A stretch of 64,000 nucleotides of DNA from Firmicutes bacterium ASF500. GTDB taxonomy: Bacteria; Bacillota; Clostridia; Oscillospirales; Oscillospiraceae. The stretch's first letter is position 1. Every line of letters begins with the position of its first letter. Location: positions 2,728,001 to 2,792,000 of the forward strand of contig CP097573.1 of assembly GCA_000492175.2 (NCBI GenBank), read 5' to 3'. Made by a program: the position numbers and the translations under genes. Positions 7,595-16,455 of this stretch are shown one piece after another. Below the pieces are notes generated by a model. That model was not told the DNA's origin, did not search any database, and was given only the letters and a program-made list of their open reading frames with translations.

Positions 7595-7879
7595 ACGGGG
7601 GGTTTTGGTCTGCCGCGCCGCGTTTGTCCGCGGGGCGGCAGTGTGGCGCGTAACCTCGCGCCTTTAGGACAGGGGGTGGCCCGTGTAAAAGGTCGGGCTG
7701 TTATCCATCGTCCGGCGTTCGCGCGGCCGGCCGGACTGCGGGAGCGGCGTCAGCCGCCCCGGAGGAGGAAAACAGATCAGTTGTCTGACCTGAACAAAGG
7801 ATAACACAGCCGCCCGGAGCAATCTTCACCAAACCTGGAATTTTTTGTGAACAAAATGTGAAATTCCAGATTGGCCCGG
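7595..7879. other. Non-coding 285-bp stretch
   Basis: No credible gene. It holds an imperfect GC hairpin at 7610-7641 and a weak inverted repeat TGGAATTT...AAATTCCA near 7837-7869. It probably marks the boundary between the mobile region and host genes. Confidence 0.4.
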
Positions 7880-8035
7880 TCACATGTCGTGCCCCTCCCG
7901 CTTCATCCGCATCTCCAGCGGGTCGGCCATGGGGTCTTGGGCGTTGGTGGCCGTGTCGGTGCGGTTCTGCCCGGCGATGGGGGCGGAGCCCCGCAGGTCC
8001 CGGCTCTGTCCCTTGCGTTCCTTCTTCTTGCCCAT
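7880..8035 (-). CDS. Small basic hypothetical protein (51 aa)
   Basis: An ATG at 8035 preceded by AAGGAGGCTTTCTC starts a 51-residue frame beginning MGKKKERKGQSRDLRGS and ending MRMKREGHDM. It is lysine/arginine-rich at both ends, with no membrane segment or cysteine. The ribosome site is strong and codon use resembles neighbouring host genes, so it is probably translated. It has its own leader after the terminator of the epimerase gene. Family not recognised. Confidence 0.55.
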   Translation of the reverse strand: MGKKKERKGQSRDLRGSAPIAGQNRTDTATNAQDPMADPLEMRMKREGHDM

Positions 8036-8084
8036 GAGAAAGCCTCCTTACAGTTGATGGAGGTAGTATGTCCCGCCGGGACGT

Positions 8085-8113
8085 AAAAAATCCCCGAAGC
8101 CGGGCTTCGGGGA
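8085..8113 (-). terminator. Intrinsic terminator of the aldose epimerase gene
   Basis: TCCCCGAAGC (8091-8100) pairs with GCTTCGGGGA (8104-8113); on the minus strand six T residues follow the stem. Confidence 0.85.
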
Positions 8114-8119
8114 CCGATT

Positions 8120-8989
8120 TTATTCGATGCGGATGGAGTAGGACAGCCGCTTGGACTCCCCGGGCTGGAGGGTGACGCAGAAGGGCTTGTCGGCGAATTT
8201 TCCGCTCTCGTTGTCATAGGCGGCGCAGCCGTGCCAGGGCTCCAGGCACAGGAAGGGGGCTCCGGGCTTGGTCCAGAAGGCCACCATGGGGAACTCGTGG
8301 AAGTCCAGTCCCACGCTCCGGCCGGTTTTCCGGTTGAACAGGGAGACGTTCCCGGAGCGGAGCATGCTGAAGATCAGGGTGTCCATCTCGGCGAAGTCGG
8401 CGTACCGCAGGGGGATTTTTCCGCTCTCCTCCAGCATGGGCCTCCGGCCGTCGTGGCGGATGATCCCCGGCGGGGTCAGCAGATGGCTGTCCGCCCGCTC
8501 GGCCTCGTCAAAGAGGAGCTCGTAGTCCTCAAAATTCTCCCCCTCGGGGATGCGGATGGCGGGGTGGGCCCCGACGCAGAAGGGCATGGGGGAGGCTCCA
8601 GGGTTCTCCACCTCGAAGGTGGTGGAAAAGCCGTCCTCCAGCAGCTGGTGGGTCACCTTTAGGGAGAAGGGGAAGGGGTACTGAGCCAGGGTCGTCTCGT
8701 CCTCCCGCAGCTCCAGGGTGACGAAGTCCTCCCCCTGGCCCACGGTAGTGAACTCCATCTCCCGGGCGAAGCCGTGGCGGCCCATCTCATAGGTCTTGCC
8801 GCCGATATCCACCCTGCCGTCCTTCAAGGCGCCCACAATGGGGAATAGGATGGGGTTCTGACCCGCCCAGAAGGCCGGGTCCCCCTCCCAGATATGCTCC
8901 TGTCCATCGCCGTCGGTCAGGGAGATCAGCTCTCCGCCCTTGGCGCGGACCTTCGCTTGCAGCTTCCCTCGTTTCAGGTCAAATGTCAT
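8120..8989 (-). CDS. Aldose 1-epimerase family protein (LacX-like)
   Basis: The 289-residue beta-sandwich enzyme would interconvert alpha and beta anomers of hexoses, feeding sugar kinases. Family motifs are present in order: NPILFPIVGAL (near 45-55), GRHGFAR (about 90), the active-site histidine motif GAHPAI (about 141) and FLCLEPWHG near residue 255. It looks like the cytosolic LacX/YihR-type group, since no signal peptide is present. The ATG at 8989 follows an AAAGGGCGG site. It sits next to an NSS transporter gene, and the galE/NahK sugar locus begins 1.7 kb away, divergently. Confidence 0.88.
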   Translation of the reverse strand: MTFDLKRGKLQAKVRAKGGELISLTDGDGQEHIWEGDPAFWAGQNPILFPIVGALKDGRVDIGGKTYEMGRHGFAREMEFTTVGQGEDFVTLELREDETTLAQYPFPFSLKVTHQLLEDGFSTTFEVENPGASPMPFCVGAHPAIRIPEGENFEDYELLFDEAERADSHLLTPPGIIRHDGRRPMLEESGKIPLRYADFAEMDTLIFSMLRSGNVSLFNRKTGRSVGLDFHEFPMVAFWTKPGAPFLCLEPWHGCAAYDNESGKFADKPFCVTLQPGESKRLSYSIRIE

Positions 8990-9022
8990 GCTTTCGCCGC
9001 CCTTTCTATAAAATCTTTGTGC

Positions 9023-9094
9023 GTAGGGGCGGATATCATCCGCCCGCTAAGCGTGCTGTTGGTTTGTTGGGCGGGCGGGTAATACCCGCCCCGG
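9023..9094. repeat. Family A palindromic repeat pair
   Basis: GTAGGGGCGGATATCATCCGCCC at the left and its inverted variant GGGCGGGTAATACCCGCCCC at the right, facing each other. Copies of the same modules lie at 11737, 20391, 55726 and 63281. Confidence 0.85.
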
Positions 9095-9098
9095 CTAA

Positions 9099-10427
9099 TC
9101 AGAACGCCACCTTTAAGAACAGCGCCACGCAGCACAGGACCACGGCGCAGGGGACGTAGAGATACCGGCCCACGCTGTACCAGAGCTGTCCGGCGGGCTT
9201 TTTGGCCCCTCTGCTGATCTCGTCCATCAGGTCGTCCCGCTTCATAATCCAGAACCAGGACACCGCGCCCAGGGTGGCCCCGATGGGTATGATATAGATG
9301 GACACGATGTCCATCCAGGGGCCCCACTTGAAGATGGGCTCCATATTCAGACCAAAGCCCAGGCAGATGACGCACAGCAGGGCCAGGACGATCTTCCGGT
9401 CCAGGCGGGGGAAGCGGTGAAGGAGGGACTCGCCCACCGCCTCAAACATATTTTGCAGAGAGCTCACCCCGGCGAACACCATGGCGGTGTACAGAATGAC
9501 GGCGAACAGCCGGCCCAGGGGGATGTCCTGCAAGATGTGGGGCAGGGTGACAAAGAGCAGGGAGGGCCCCGAGCCCACGTCCAGCCCGTAGGCGAAGCAG
9601 GCGGGGATGATGACCAGGGCGGCCACCAGGGCGGCGATGGTGTCGAAGAGGGCGGTGCGCTTGGCCAGGGAGACCACGTCCTCCTCCGGGGACAGGTAGG
9701 CCCCGTAGACGATCATGCCGCTGCCGGTGATGGACAGGGAGAAAAACGCCTGTCCCATGGCCCAGATCCACACCATGGGGTTGAGCAGGTCGGCCCACCG
9801 GGGGGTGAACATATACTTATAGCCCTCAATGGCCCCGGGCAGGAAGGCCACCCGGACGGCCAGCACCAGAAAGATGATGAAGAACAGGGGCATCATGATC
9901 TTGTTGGATTTTTCAATGCTCTTGGCCCCCAGCAGCAGGGTGAGCAGGGTGCCCACCACCACGATCACATGGAAGGGGACCACCGAGTAGTCCGACAGGG
10001 AAAAGGACTCAAACCAGGGCTGAGGGTCCACGCTCATCAGCGACCCGCCCACCGAGGCGGCGAAGGCTTTTAGCACATAGGCGATGATAACGGCGTAGCC
10101 CAGGGCGATGCACATGGACCCGGCCAGGGGCAGCCAGCCCAGCAGGCCCCCGGACCTGCCCAGCGTCCTTTTGCGGGTGGCCCAGGCCATCTCGTAGGAG
10201 CCCAGGGTGCCGGTGTGGGCCCGGCGTCCCACGGCGTATTCGGCGGACAGGCCCACCGTGCCGAACAGCATAATGAAAAACAGATAGGCCAGCAGGAAGG
10301 CGCCGCCGCCGTTGCTCCCCATCTTGGCGGGGAAGCCCCACACGTTGGCCATGCCTACGGCGGAGCCCACCGCGGACAGCACAAAGCCCCAGCCGCTGGA
10401 AAAATGATGTTTTTTATTGTCGTTCAT
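9099..10427 (-). CDS. NSS-family sodium-dependent amino acid transporter
   Basis: The 442-residue protein has 11-12 hydrophobic segments and the signature start SGWGFVLSAVGSAVGMANVWGFPAKMGSNGG (TM1 with the sodium-site unwound region), plus AMGQAFFSLSI in TM6. NSS proteins of this bacterial type co-transport amino acids, often aromatic or branched, with sodium. The start MNDNKKHHF at 10427 follows AAAGGAGATCGTCT; the longer reading upstream lacks a ribosome site and covers the promoter. Substrate cannot be told from sequence. It ends four bases before a family A repeat. Confidence 0.9.
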   Translation of the reverse strand: MNDNKKHHFSSGWGFVLSAVGSAVGMANVWGFPAKMGSNGGGAFLLAYLFFIMLFGTVGLSAEYAVGRRAHTGTLGSYEMAWATRKRTLGRSGGLLGWLPLAGSMCIALGYAVIIAYVLKAFAASVGGSLMSVDPQPWFESFSLSDYSVVPFHVIVVVGTLLTLLLGAKSIEKSNKIMMPLFFIIFLVLAVRVAFLPGAIEGYKYMFTPRWADLLNPMVWIWAMGQAFFSLSITGSGMIVYGAYLSPEEDVVSLAKRTALFDTIAALVAALVIIPACFAYGLDVGSGPSLLFVTLPHILQDIPLGRLFAVILYTAMVFAGVSSLQNMFEAVGESLLHRFPRLDRKIVLALLCVICLGFGLNMEPIFKWGPWMDIVSIYIIPIGATLGAVSWFWIMKRDDLMDEISRGAKKPAGQLWYSVGRYLYVPCAVVLCCVALFLKVAF

Positions 10428-10476
10428 AGACGATCTCCTTTTTGTATTTCGCGCGCGTTTTCTCTCCCATAGAAGC

Positions 10477-10505
10477 AGTATAATATGATTCCTACAAAAA
10501 GGCAA
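10477..10505 (-). promoter_or_regulatory. Sigma-A promoter of the NSS transporter gene
   Basis: On the minus strand TTGCCT (10505-10500) and TATACT (10482-10477) are separated by 17 bases, about 50 bp before the chosen ATG. Confidence 0.65.
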
Positions 10506-10713
10506 CGGCTAATATCTCGTTTTGAATTTATTTTTGACAGGCTGGCAGGAGGGAATTTCCAGGTGACTGTAAAAAATATCAAATAATCGGACGATATTAC
10601 AGTTTGTTAGCAAAATCGTCTCTTTTATTTTTCCCCTGAAAGGAATACAATAGAGACAGCAAACGGATTTTGTGCAAAACGATAAAATAAATCATAAAAA
10701 GGAGCAGATCATT

Positions 10714-11733
10714 ATGGCGATTCTTGTTTGCGGCGGCGCCGGCTATATCGGCAGCCACACCTGCGTGGAGCTGATCCAGGCCGGCTACGACATCGTGGTG
10801 GCCGACAACCTCTACAATTCCAGCGAGGAGTCCCTCCGCCGGGTGGAGAAAATCGTGGGCAAGCCCGTCCCCTTCGTCAAGACCGAGCTGTGCAATGAGG
10901 ACGAGGTGGAGGCCCTGTTTGCCAAATACCCCGGCATCGACGCCGTGATCCATTTCGCCGGGCTCAAGGCCGTGGGGGAGAGCGTGGCCAAGCCCCTGGA
11001 GTACTATTCCAACAACCTGATCAGCACCCTCTATCTGCTCCAGGCCATGCGCCGCCACGGGGTGAAGAACTTTGTGTTCTCCTCCTCCGCCACGGTGTAT
11101 GGCGACCCGGCCACCGTGCCCATCCGGGAGGACTTCCCCACCGGCGGCACCACCAACCCCTACGGCACCTCCAAACTCTTCCAGGAGAAGATGCTCATGG
11201 ACATCTGCGCCGCCGACCCCGAGCTGAACGTGGCCCTGCTGCGGTACTTCAACCCCATCGGCGCCCACGAGAGCGGCACCATCGGCGAGGACCCCAACGG
11301 CATCCCCAACAACCTGGTGCCCTACATCGCCAAGGTGGCGGTGGGCCAGCTGGAGAAGGTCCACGTCTTCGGAAACGACTACAACACCCCCGACGGCACC
11401 GGCGTGCGGGACTATATCCACGTGGTGGACCTGGCCCGCGGCCACGTGGCCGCGGTGAAGAAGCTGGAGACCAAGTGCGGCCTGTTCGTGTGCAACCTGG
11501 GTACCGGCAACGGCTACTCCGTGCTGGACGTGGTCCACGCCTATGAGAAGGCCTGCGGCCACGAGCTGCCCTACGTCATCGAGGCCCGCCGCCCCGGCGA
11601 TATCGCCTCCTGCTACGCCGACCCCGCCAAGGCCCGGGAGGAGCTGGGCTGGGAGGCTCAGCTGGGCATCGAGGAGATGTGCGCCTCCTCCTGGAAGTGG
11701 CAGTCCCAGAACCCCAACGGGTATAAGAGCTGA
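10714..11733 (+). CDS. galE: UDP-glucose 4-epimerase
   Basis: GalE interconverts UDP-Glc/UDP-Gal, and in some bacteria UDP-GlcNAc/UDP-GalNAc, with bound NAD. The 339-residue protein shows the Rossmann motif GGAGYIG (7-13), catalytic S124/S125 region in VFSSSATVYG, and the YGTSK couple Y150-K154. ATG at 10714 follows AAAAAGGAGCAGATC. A -10-like TACAAT at 10646 suggests its own promoter, though no strong -35 is seen. With the nucleotidyltransferase and NahK-like kinase downstream it forms the Leloir half of an N-acetylhexosamine locus. Confidence 0.96.
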   Translation: MAILVCGGAGYIGSHTCVELIQAGYDIVVADNLYNSSEESLRRVEKIVGKPVPFVKTELCNEDEVEALFAKYPGIDAVIHFAGLKAVGESVAKPLEYYSNNLISTLYLLQAMRRHGVKNFVFSSSATVYGDPATVPIREDFPTGGTTNPYGTSKLFQEKMLMDICAADPELNVALLRYFNPIGAHESGTIGEDPNGIPNNLVPYIAKVAVGQLEKVHVFGNDYNTPDGTGVRDYIHVVDLARGHVAAVKKLETKCGLFVCNLGTGNGYSVLDVVHAYEKACGHELPYVIEARRPGDIASCYADPAKAREELGWEAQLGIEEMCASSWKWQSQNPNGYKS

Positions 11734-11736
11734 CCT

Positions 11737-11894
11737 TGTAGGGGCGGATATCATCCGCCCGCGTCTCCAGATATTTCTGTAGGGGCGGCCTGTGGCCGCC
11801 CGCAAAGAACGGAAATATTTGGGGCGGGCGGCCACAGGCCGCCCCTACATCGCACCCCAAAGAGTTTGACGGGCGGGTAATACCCGCCCCTACA
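11737..11894. repeat. Family A repeat array (four modules)
   Basis: Four palindromic units lie in tandem: a GATATCATC-type, two facing GGCCTGTGGCC-type (TGTAGGGGCGG...CCGCCCCTACA) and a GGGTAATACCC-type ending CCCCTACA. This places a long hairpin-forming block between galE and the next gene of the locus. Confidence 0.85.
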
Positions 11895-11924
11895 TACCGT
11901 ATTGATATCTTGAGGAGGATAACA

Positions 11925-12845
11925 GTGAATAAACCAGTTTTAGTCATCATGGCCGCTGGCATGGGAAGCCGGTACGGCGGGCTCAAGCAGCTGGACCCGG
12001 TGGGGAACCACGGCCAGCTCATCATCGACTACTCCATCTATGACGCCAAGCGCGCCGGCTTTGAGACGGTGGTGTTCGTCATCAAGCCCGAGATCGAGGC
12101 CGACTTCAAGGAGGCCATCGGCGACCGGGTGTCCAAGGTGATGGACGTGAAGTACGCCTATCAGCTCAAGGAGGACCTGCCCGAGGGGTACGCCGTCCCC
12201 GCCGGCCGGACCAAGCCCTGGGGCACCGCCCACGCAGCCCTGTCCGTCCGGAAGCTGGTGGACGGCCCCTTCGCCATCATCAACGCCGACGACTACTACG
12301 GCCCCGAGGCGTTCCAGGAAATCTACAGCTACCTGTCCGACCACCAGGACGGAGACGTGTATGAGTACGTCATGGTGGGCTATCTGCTGAAAAACACCGT
12401 CACCGAGAACGGTACCGTGGCCCGGGGCGTGTGTGAGGAGACGGCGGACCACTTCCTTACCCAGGTCACCGAGCGGACCAAGATCGAGAAGGGCGAGCCC
12501 CCCCGGTACACTGAGGACGACGGCAAGACCTGGACCGACCTGCCCGCCGACACCATTGTGTCCATGAACATGTGGGGCTTCACCCGCAGCTTCCTGGACG
12601 AGGCCCTGGCCCGCTTCCCCGCCTTCCTGGACAAGGCCCTGGCCGAGAACCCGGAGAAGGGGGAGTATTTCCTGCCCACCGTGGTCAGCCAGCTCATCGA
12701 CGAGGGCAAGGCCCGGGTGAAGGTCCTGCGCAGCGAGGACAAGTGGTACGGCGTCACCTACCGGGAGGACAAGCCCACCGTCACCGCCGCCATCGCGGAG
12801 AAAACAGCCGCCGGGCTCTATCCCGACCGGCTGTGGGAGGTGTGA
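11925..12845 (+). CDS. Sugar-phosphate nucleotidyltransferase
   Basis: The 306-residue protein has the nucleotidyltransferase N-terminal signature, here MAAGMGSRYGGLKQLDPVG, with K in the position that contacts phosphate, and INADDYYG as the metal-binding DxD-type motif. It probably transfers UMP from UTP to a hexose- or HexNAc-1-phosphate. The GTG start at 11925 follows TTGAGGAGGATAACA. One base separates its stop from the NahK-like kinase, whose product would be its substrate. This neighbourhood parallels the lnpB-lnpC pair of bifidobacterial lacto-N-biose operons. The precise sugar is inferred. Confidence 0.82.
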   Translation: MNKPVLVIMAAGMGSRYGGLKQLDPVGNHGQLIIDYSIYDAKRAGFETVVFVIKPEIEADFKEAIGDRVSKVMDVKYAYQLKEDLPEGYAVPAGRTKPWGTAHAALSVRKLVDGPFAIINADDYYGPEAFQEIYSYLSDHQDGDVYEYVMVGYLLKNTVTENGTVARGVCEETADHFLTQVTERTKIEKGEPPRYTEDDGKTWTDLPADTIVSMNMWGFTRSFLDEALARFPAFLDKALAENPEKGEYFLPTVVSQLIDEGKARVKVLRSEDKWYGVTYREDKPTVTAAIAEKTAAGLYPDRLWEV

Positions 12846-12846
12846 C

Positions 12847-13959
12847 ATGGCTCAGGCAGAACAGACCCTCCAGGAGGTGCTGGGGGCCTTTGACTTCGGC
12901 GCGCCTGTGGTAGGGGCCATCCGCTACGGATGCGGCCACATCAACGACACCTTCGTGGTCCATACTCAACCGGAAAACGCCTGCTGCCGCCGGTTCATCC
13001 TCCAGCGGATGAGCTCCGCCGCCTTCAAGCGCCCCGACCAGCTGATGGACAACATCATTGGCGTCACCGAGTTTTTGGGCCGGGAGATTGAGAAGCACAA
13101 CGGCGACCGGAGCCGGGAGGCCATGGAGGTCATCCGGCCTAAGAACGGCGAGCCCTACTACACCGACAGTCAGGAGGGCGCCTGGCGGGTCTACCCCTTC
13201 GTGGAGGGCACCGTCTGTCACCAGGCGGCGGACACCCCCGAGCTCTTCGCCGCCTCCGGCCGGGCCTTTGGCCGGTTTCAGCGGCTGCTGGCGGATTACC
13301 CCGCCGACACCCTCTATGAGACCATCCCCCGCTTCCACGACACCGAGGACCGTTTAGCGAAGTTCAAGGCCGCCGTGGCCGCCGACAAGCTGGGCCGGGT
13401 CAAGGACTGCCAGCCCGAGATCGACTTCGTGCTGGCCCGGGAGAAGGACTGCTCCGTGGCCCTGAACGCCCTGCGGGAGGGCAAGCTGCCCCTGCGGGTC
13501 ACCCACAACGACACCAAGCTGAACAACGTCCTCATGGACGACAAGACCGGTGAGGGCATGTGCATCATCGACCTGGACACCGTCATGCCCGGCCTGGTGC
13601 TCTACGACTTCGGCGACTCCATCCGCTTCGGGGCCAACCACTCCGCCGAGGATGAGACCGACCTGTCCAAGGTCAACCTGGACGTGGACCTCTTCTCCGC
13701 CTACACCGCCGCCTTCCTGGAGGGGACGGGGGGCTCCCTGACCAATACGGAGATCGAATACCTCCCCTGGGGGGCCAAGCTGATGACGCTGGAGTGCGGC
13801 ATCCGCTTCCTCACCGACTACCTGGAGGGGGACACCTATTTTCACATCAGCCGGGAGAGACAGAACCTGGACCGCTGCCGCACCCAGTTCAAGCTGGTGT
13901 CTGACATGGAGGAGCGCTGGCCCGAGTTGGAGGCCATTGTGCGCGGCTATATCAAATGA
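12847..13959 (+). CDS. N-acetylhexosamine 1-kinase-like phosphotransferase (NahK/LnpB type)
   Basis: A 370-residue APH-fold kinase. The opening GAIRYGCGHINDTFVV (about 23-38) and the catalytic loop VTHNDTKLNNVLMDD (218-232, D222 as base) followed by CIIDLDTVMPG (239-249, metal-binding aspartate) match NahK, which makes GlcNAc-1-P or GalNAc-1-P from ATP and the free sugar. It is tightly coupled to the nucleotidyltransferase before it, and its last codons overlap the start of the regulator gene by four bases. The assignment to HexNAc rather than another sugar rests on these motifs and on nagA/nagB nearby. Confidence 0.85.
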   Translation: MAQAEQTLQEVLGAFDFGAPVVGAIRYGCGHINDTFVVHTQPENACCRRFILQRMSSAAFKRPDQLMDNIIGVTEFLGREIEKHNGDRSREAMEVIRPKNGEPYYTDSQEGAWRVYPFVEGTVCHQAADTPELFAASGRAFGRFQRLLADYPADTLYETIPRFHDTEDRLAKFKAAVAADKLGRVKDCQPEIDFVLAREKDCSVALNALREGKLPLRVTHNDTKLNNVLMDDKTGEGMCIIDLDTVMPGLVLYDFGDSIRFGANHSAEDETDLSKVNLDVDLFSAYTAAFLEGTGGSLTNTEIEYLPWGAKLMTLECGIRFLTDYLEGDTYFHISRERQNLDRCRTQFKLVSDMEERWPELEAIVRGYIK

Positions 13960-14804
13960 ACATACTTTTTGACGAAGAACAATTGCGCCGGTTAATTGCC
14001 AACCTGAAAATACTCACCGGACTGCCGGCCAACATCCTGGACCCGGATGGCCGGGACATCAACCTGTTCCGGGGCCACCCGCCCTTCTGCCGGATGATCA
14101 ACGACCTGCCCGAGGGCCACGAGCGCTGCATCAACTGCGACATGTGGAAGATCCGCAGCTATACCGCGGAAAAGGGCTTTCAGTTCTACCGCTGCCACCT
14201 GGGCATCTGCGAGGCGGTCATGCCCCTCTACGACCGGGAGAACCCCCTGGCCTATCTGGCCGTGGGCTGTTATCTGGACGACTCCCCGGTGGAAGAGCAG
14301 TGGGCGCGCACCCGGGAGCTGCTGGGCTGGTGGCCCGACGGCCCCGACGCCCTGCGGGAGGCCTTCTTCCAATTCAAGCAGTGCTCCCGCCAGGAGATAC
14401 AAGCCTATACCGAGACGCTGGAGGCCCTGTCCGCCTATATCCAGCTCAAGGGCATGATTCTGGCTACCGAGCAGACCGACACCCAGAAGCTGGGCCTATA
14501 CCTGGACGAGCACTATATGGAAAAGCTGTCCCTGGCCTCCATCTCTCGGGAGATGCACATTGGCCGGACCAAGCTGTGTACTCTGGCAAAGGAGCTGTCC
14601 GGAGGAAAGACCCTGTCCTATCTCATCGCCCAGCGGCGGATCAACGCCGCCAAACGGATGCTGATGCAGAGCAATCTGCCCATCTCCGCCGTGGCCGAGG
14701 CGGTGGGCATCAGCGATTATAACTATTTTTCCAAGGTATTCCGCTCGATTACGGGCACCACACCCACCGCTTTCCGCAAGGATTCCCGGAGCCGTCCGGC
14801 CTGA
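13956..14804 (+). CDS. PocR-domain AraC-family transcriptional regulator
   Basis: The N-terminal 150 residues form a PocR ligand-binding domain, with cysteine motifs in HERCINCDMW and YRCHLGICEA. The C-terminal 100 residues contain two AraC helix-turn-helix units (LASISREMHIGRTKLCTLAK and ISAVAEAVGISDYNYFSKVF). At 282 residues the length is normal. ATG overlaps the kinase stop (ATGA). It probably senses an amino-sugar or intermediate and activates the downstream ABC importer through the CGTACG repeats at 14815-14864. Confidence 0.9.
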   Translation: MNILFDEEQLRRLIANLKILTGLPANILDPDGRDINLFRGHPPFCRMINDLPEGHERCINCDMWKIRSYTAEKGFQFYRCHLGICEAVMPLYDRENPLAYLAVGCYLDDSPVEEQWARTRELLGWWPDGPDALREAFFQFKQCSRQEIQAYTETLEALSAYIQLKGMILATEQTDTQKLGLYLDEHYMEKLSLASISREMHIGRTKLCTLAKELSGGKTLSYLIAQRRINAAKRMLMQSNLPISAVAEAVGISDYNYFSKVFRSITGTTPTAFRKDSRSRPA

Positions 14805-14814
14805 TAACCAGTTC

Positions 14815-14864
14815 AAAATCGTACGAACTTCCATTGTTCGTACGATTTTACTATTTTCCGTACG
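14815..14864. promoter_or_regulatory. CGTACG repeats upstream of the sugar importer (operator or terminator)
   Basis: A perfect 14-bp inverted repeat (14815-14828 with 14836-14849) ends in TTTTACTATTTT, so it could terminate the upstream transcript. A third CGTACG at 14859-14864 sits directly before TATAAT (14873-14878), which lacks a good -35. That arrangement suits an activator-dependent promoter used by the PocR-AraC protein. Confidence 0.55.
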
Positions 14865-14982
14865 TTATCCTCTATAATTTACACAATGAACAAGTATAAT
14901 AGGGAATGAAAAGGCGCATTTGTGAAAATTTCCTATGCGCCGATTTTTCATCAGTCAAAATCATCAAAAAAGGAGAATGAAA

Positions 14983-16296
14983 ATGAAAAAGATCCTTGCA
15001 GCCTTACTTGCGACCGCGATGTCCCTGTCCCTGGTTGCCTGCGGCGGCGGCGGTGGAGCCGCCAGCTCCACAAAACAGCCCGCTTCCTCCGGAAACGGGA
15101 GCAACCCTCCCGCCGCCAGCAGCACCCCCGCCCCCTCCGGCGATAAGGTCGCCCTCAAGGTGATCGCCGCCGAGTACGGCAAGCAGACCAAGGACTGGTG
15201 GGCCGGCTTCCAGAACGACTTCAACGCCGCCAACGAGGGCATCGACCTGAACGTGGAGGTCGTCTCCTGGAACGACATCTACACCGTGGTCAACACCCGC
15301 ATCTCCAACAACGACGCCCCTGACATCCTGAACATCGACGTGTTCGCCGACTATGTCTCTGACGACCTGCTCCGCCCCATCAAGGAGTGCGTCTCTGACG
15401 AGACCTACGCCAAGTTCTACGACGCTTTCCTGGAGCAGTCCAACATCGACGGCACCATCTGGGCCATCCCCGACCTGGCCTCCGCCCGCGCCATGTACTA
15501 CAACAAGGACATTCTGGACGCCGCCGGCGTAACAGAAGTGCCCACCACCTGGGCCGAGCTGAAGGCCGCCTGTGAGGCCATCAAGGCCCACGACGCCAAC
15601 ATCTACCCCTGGGGCGTGGATATGACCACCGACGAGGGCCAGGCCTGCTTCGCCTACTACTCCTGGACCAACGGCGGCGACTTCACCGACGCCTCCGGCA
15701 ATTGGACCCTGAACAGCGCCGAGAACGTGGAAGCTGTTGAGTACATCGTCGGTCTGGTCAAGGACGGCCTGACCAACTCCGACCCCGCCACCCAGACCCG
15801 CTATGACCTGCAGGAGCTGTTCGCCGCCGGCAAGCTGGCTATGATGATCGGCCCCAACCAGATCTCCTCCTACGTGGCTAACTCCGAGAATCCTATCAAC
15901 TTCGGCATCGCCTCCATCCCCGCCAACGAGGGCAAGAGCACCTCTTCCGTGGGCGTTATGGACCGGTTCATGGTCTTTGAGAACGAGGACACCGACGACA
16001 AGGTGGACGCCATCAAGACCTTCTTCGACTTCTTCTATGAGGACACCCGCTACTCCGACTGGGTCATCATGGAGGACTTCCTGCCCGCCACCAAGACCGG
16101 CGGTGAGATCATGGCCGCCGCCAACCCCGACGCCGCCAGCTGGATCGACATCGTGGGCTCCGCCAAGTTCTATCCCACCGCTCAGGCCAAGTGGGCCGAC
16201 GTGAAGCAGGGCGTCATCAATGTGGAGCAGCAGGCCCTTCTGGGCGGCAATGTCCAGGAGCTGCTGGACGCGCTCCAGGGCCAGATCGCCGGCTAA
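14983..16296 (+). CDS. ABC sugar transporter substrate-binding lipoprotein
   Basis: This is the extracytoplasmic solute receptor of a carbohydrate uptake (CUT1) ABC system. A signal peptide MKKILAALLATAMSLSLVAC ends in the lipobox LVAC, followed by a Gly/Ser/Pro-rich linker. The mature domain (about residues 45-437) carries typical family 1 features: DAPDILNIDVFADY and the ARAMYYNKDILDAAGV segment. The start at 14983 is eight bases from AAAAAGGAG; a second ATG six bases upstream is too close. The hairpin after the gene probably keeps its mRNA in excess over the permease genes. Substrate inferred as an amino-sugar glycan. Confidence 0.93.
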   Translation: MKKILAALLATAMSLSLVACGGGGGAASSTKQPASSGNGSNPPAASSTPAPSGDKVALKVIAAEYGKQTKDWWAGFQNDFNAANEGIDLNVEVVSWNDIYTVVNTRISNNDAPDILNIDVFADYVSDDLLRPIKECVSDETYAKFYDAFLEQSNIDGTIWAIPDLASARAMYYNKDILDAAGVTEVPTTWAELKAACEAIKAHDANIYPWGVDMTTDEGQACFAYYSWTNGGDFTDASGNWTLNSAENVEAVEYIVGLVKDGLTNSDPATQTRYDLQELFAAGKLAMMIGPNQISSYVANSENPINFGIASIPANEGKSTSSVGVMDRFMVFENEDTDDKVDAIKTFFDFFYEDTRYSDWVIMEDFLPATKTGGEIMAAANPDAASWIDIVGSAKFYPTAQAKWADVKQGVINVEQQALLGGNVQELLDALQGQIAG

Positions 16297-16336
16297 GCCG
16301 CGCGCCCATTCAAATTCAGTTACCGCACGCAACCGT

Positions 16337-16363
16337 GGGGCCGGGCCAAAACGGCCCGGCCCC
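16337..16363 (+). other. Intercistronic stabilising hairpin
   Basis: GGGGCCGGGCC (16337-16347) pairs perfectly with 16353-16363 around AAAAC. No T-run follows, so partial termination or 3'-end protection of the binding-protein mRNA is likelier than full termination. Confidence 0.6.
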
Positions 16364-16455
16364 CGGTCTTCCAGCCGTTTTCCAAGGGCGGTCCCCTCCG
16401 CCTTTCGAAAGCGGCCGGAAGGCGCTCAACGATCAAATTATTAGGAGGTGTCTCC

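Noticed and set aside
7594..7700. Series of GC hairpins after the RecA-like gene considered as a CRISPR or integron array.
   Set aside because: Units are not regularly spaced, differ in sequence and have no spacers or attC-like core.
9023..9094. Family A repeats as rho-independent terminators.
   Set aside because: The stems lack following T-runs and also occur where no transcript needs to end; some lie beside genuine terminators.
10597..11835. Long minus-strand frame opposite galE and similar long antisense frames opposite other GC-rich genes (for example 38307-40388, 44176-45858, 48855-50807, 53360-55939).
   Set aside because: High GC removes stop codons from antisense frames; these have Gly/His/Val-rich, low-complexity products, no ribosome sites and oppose genes with clear families.
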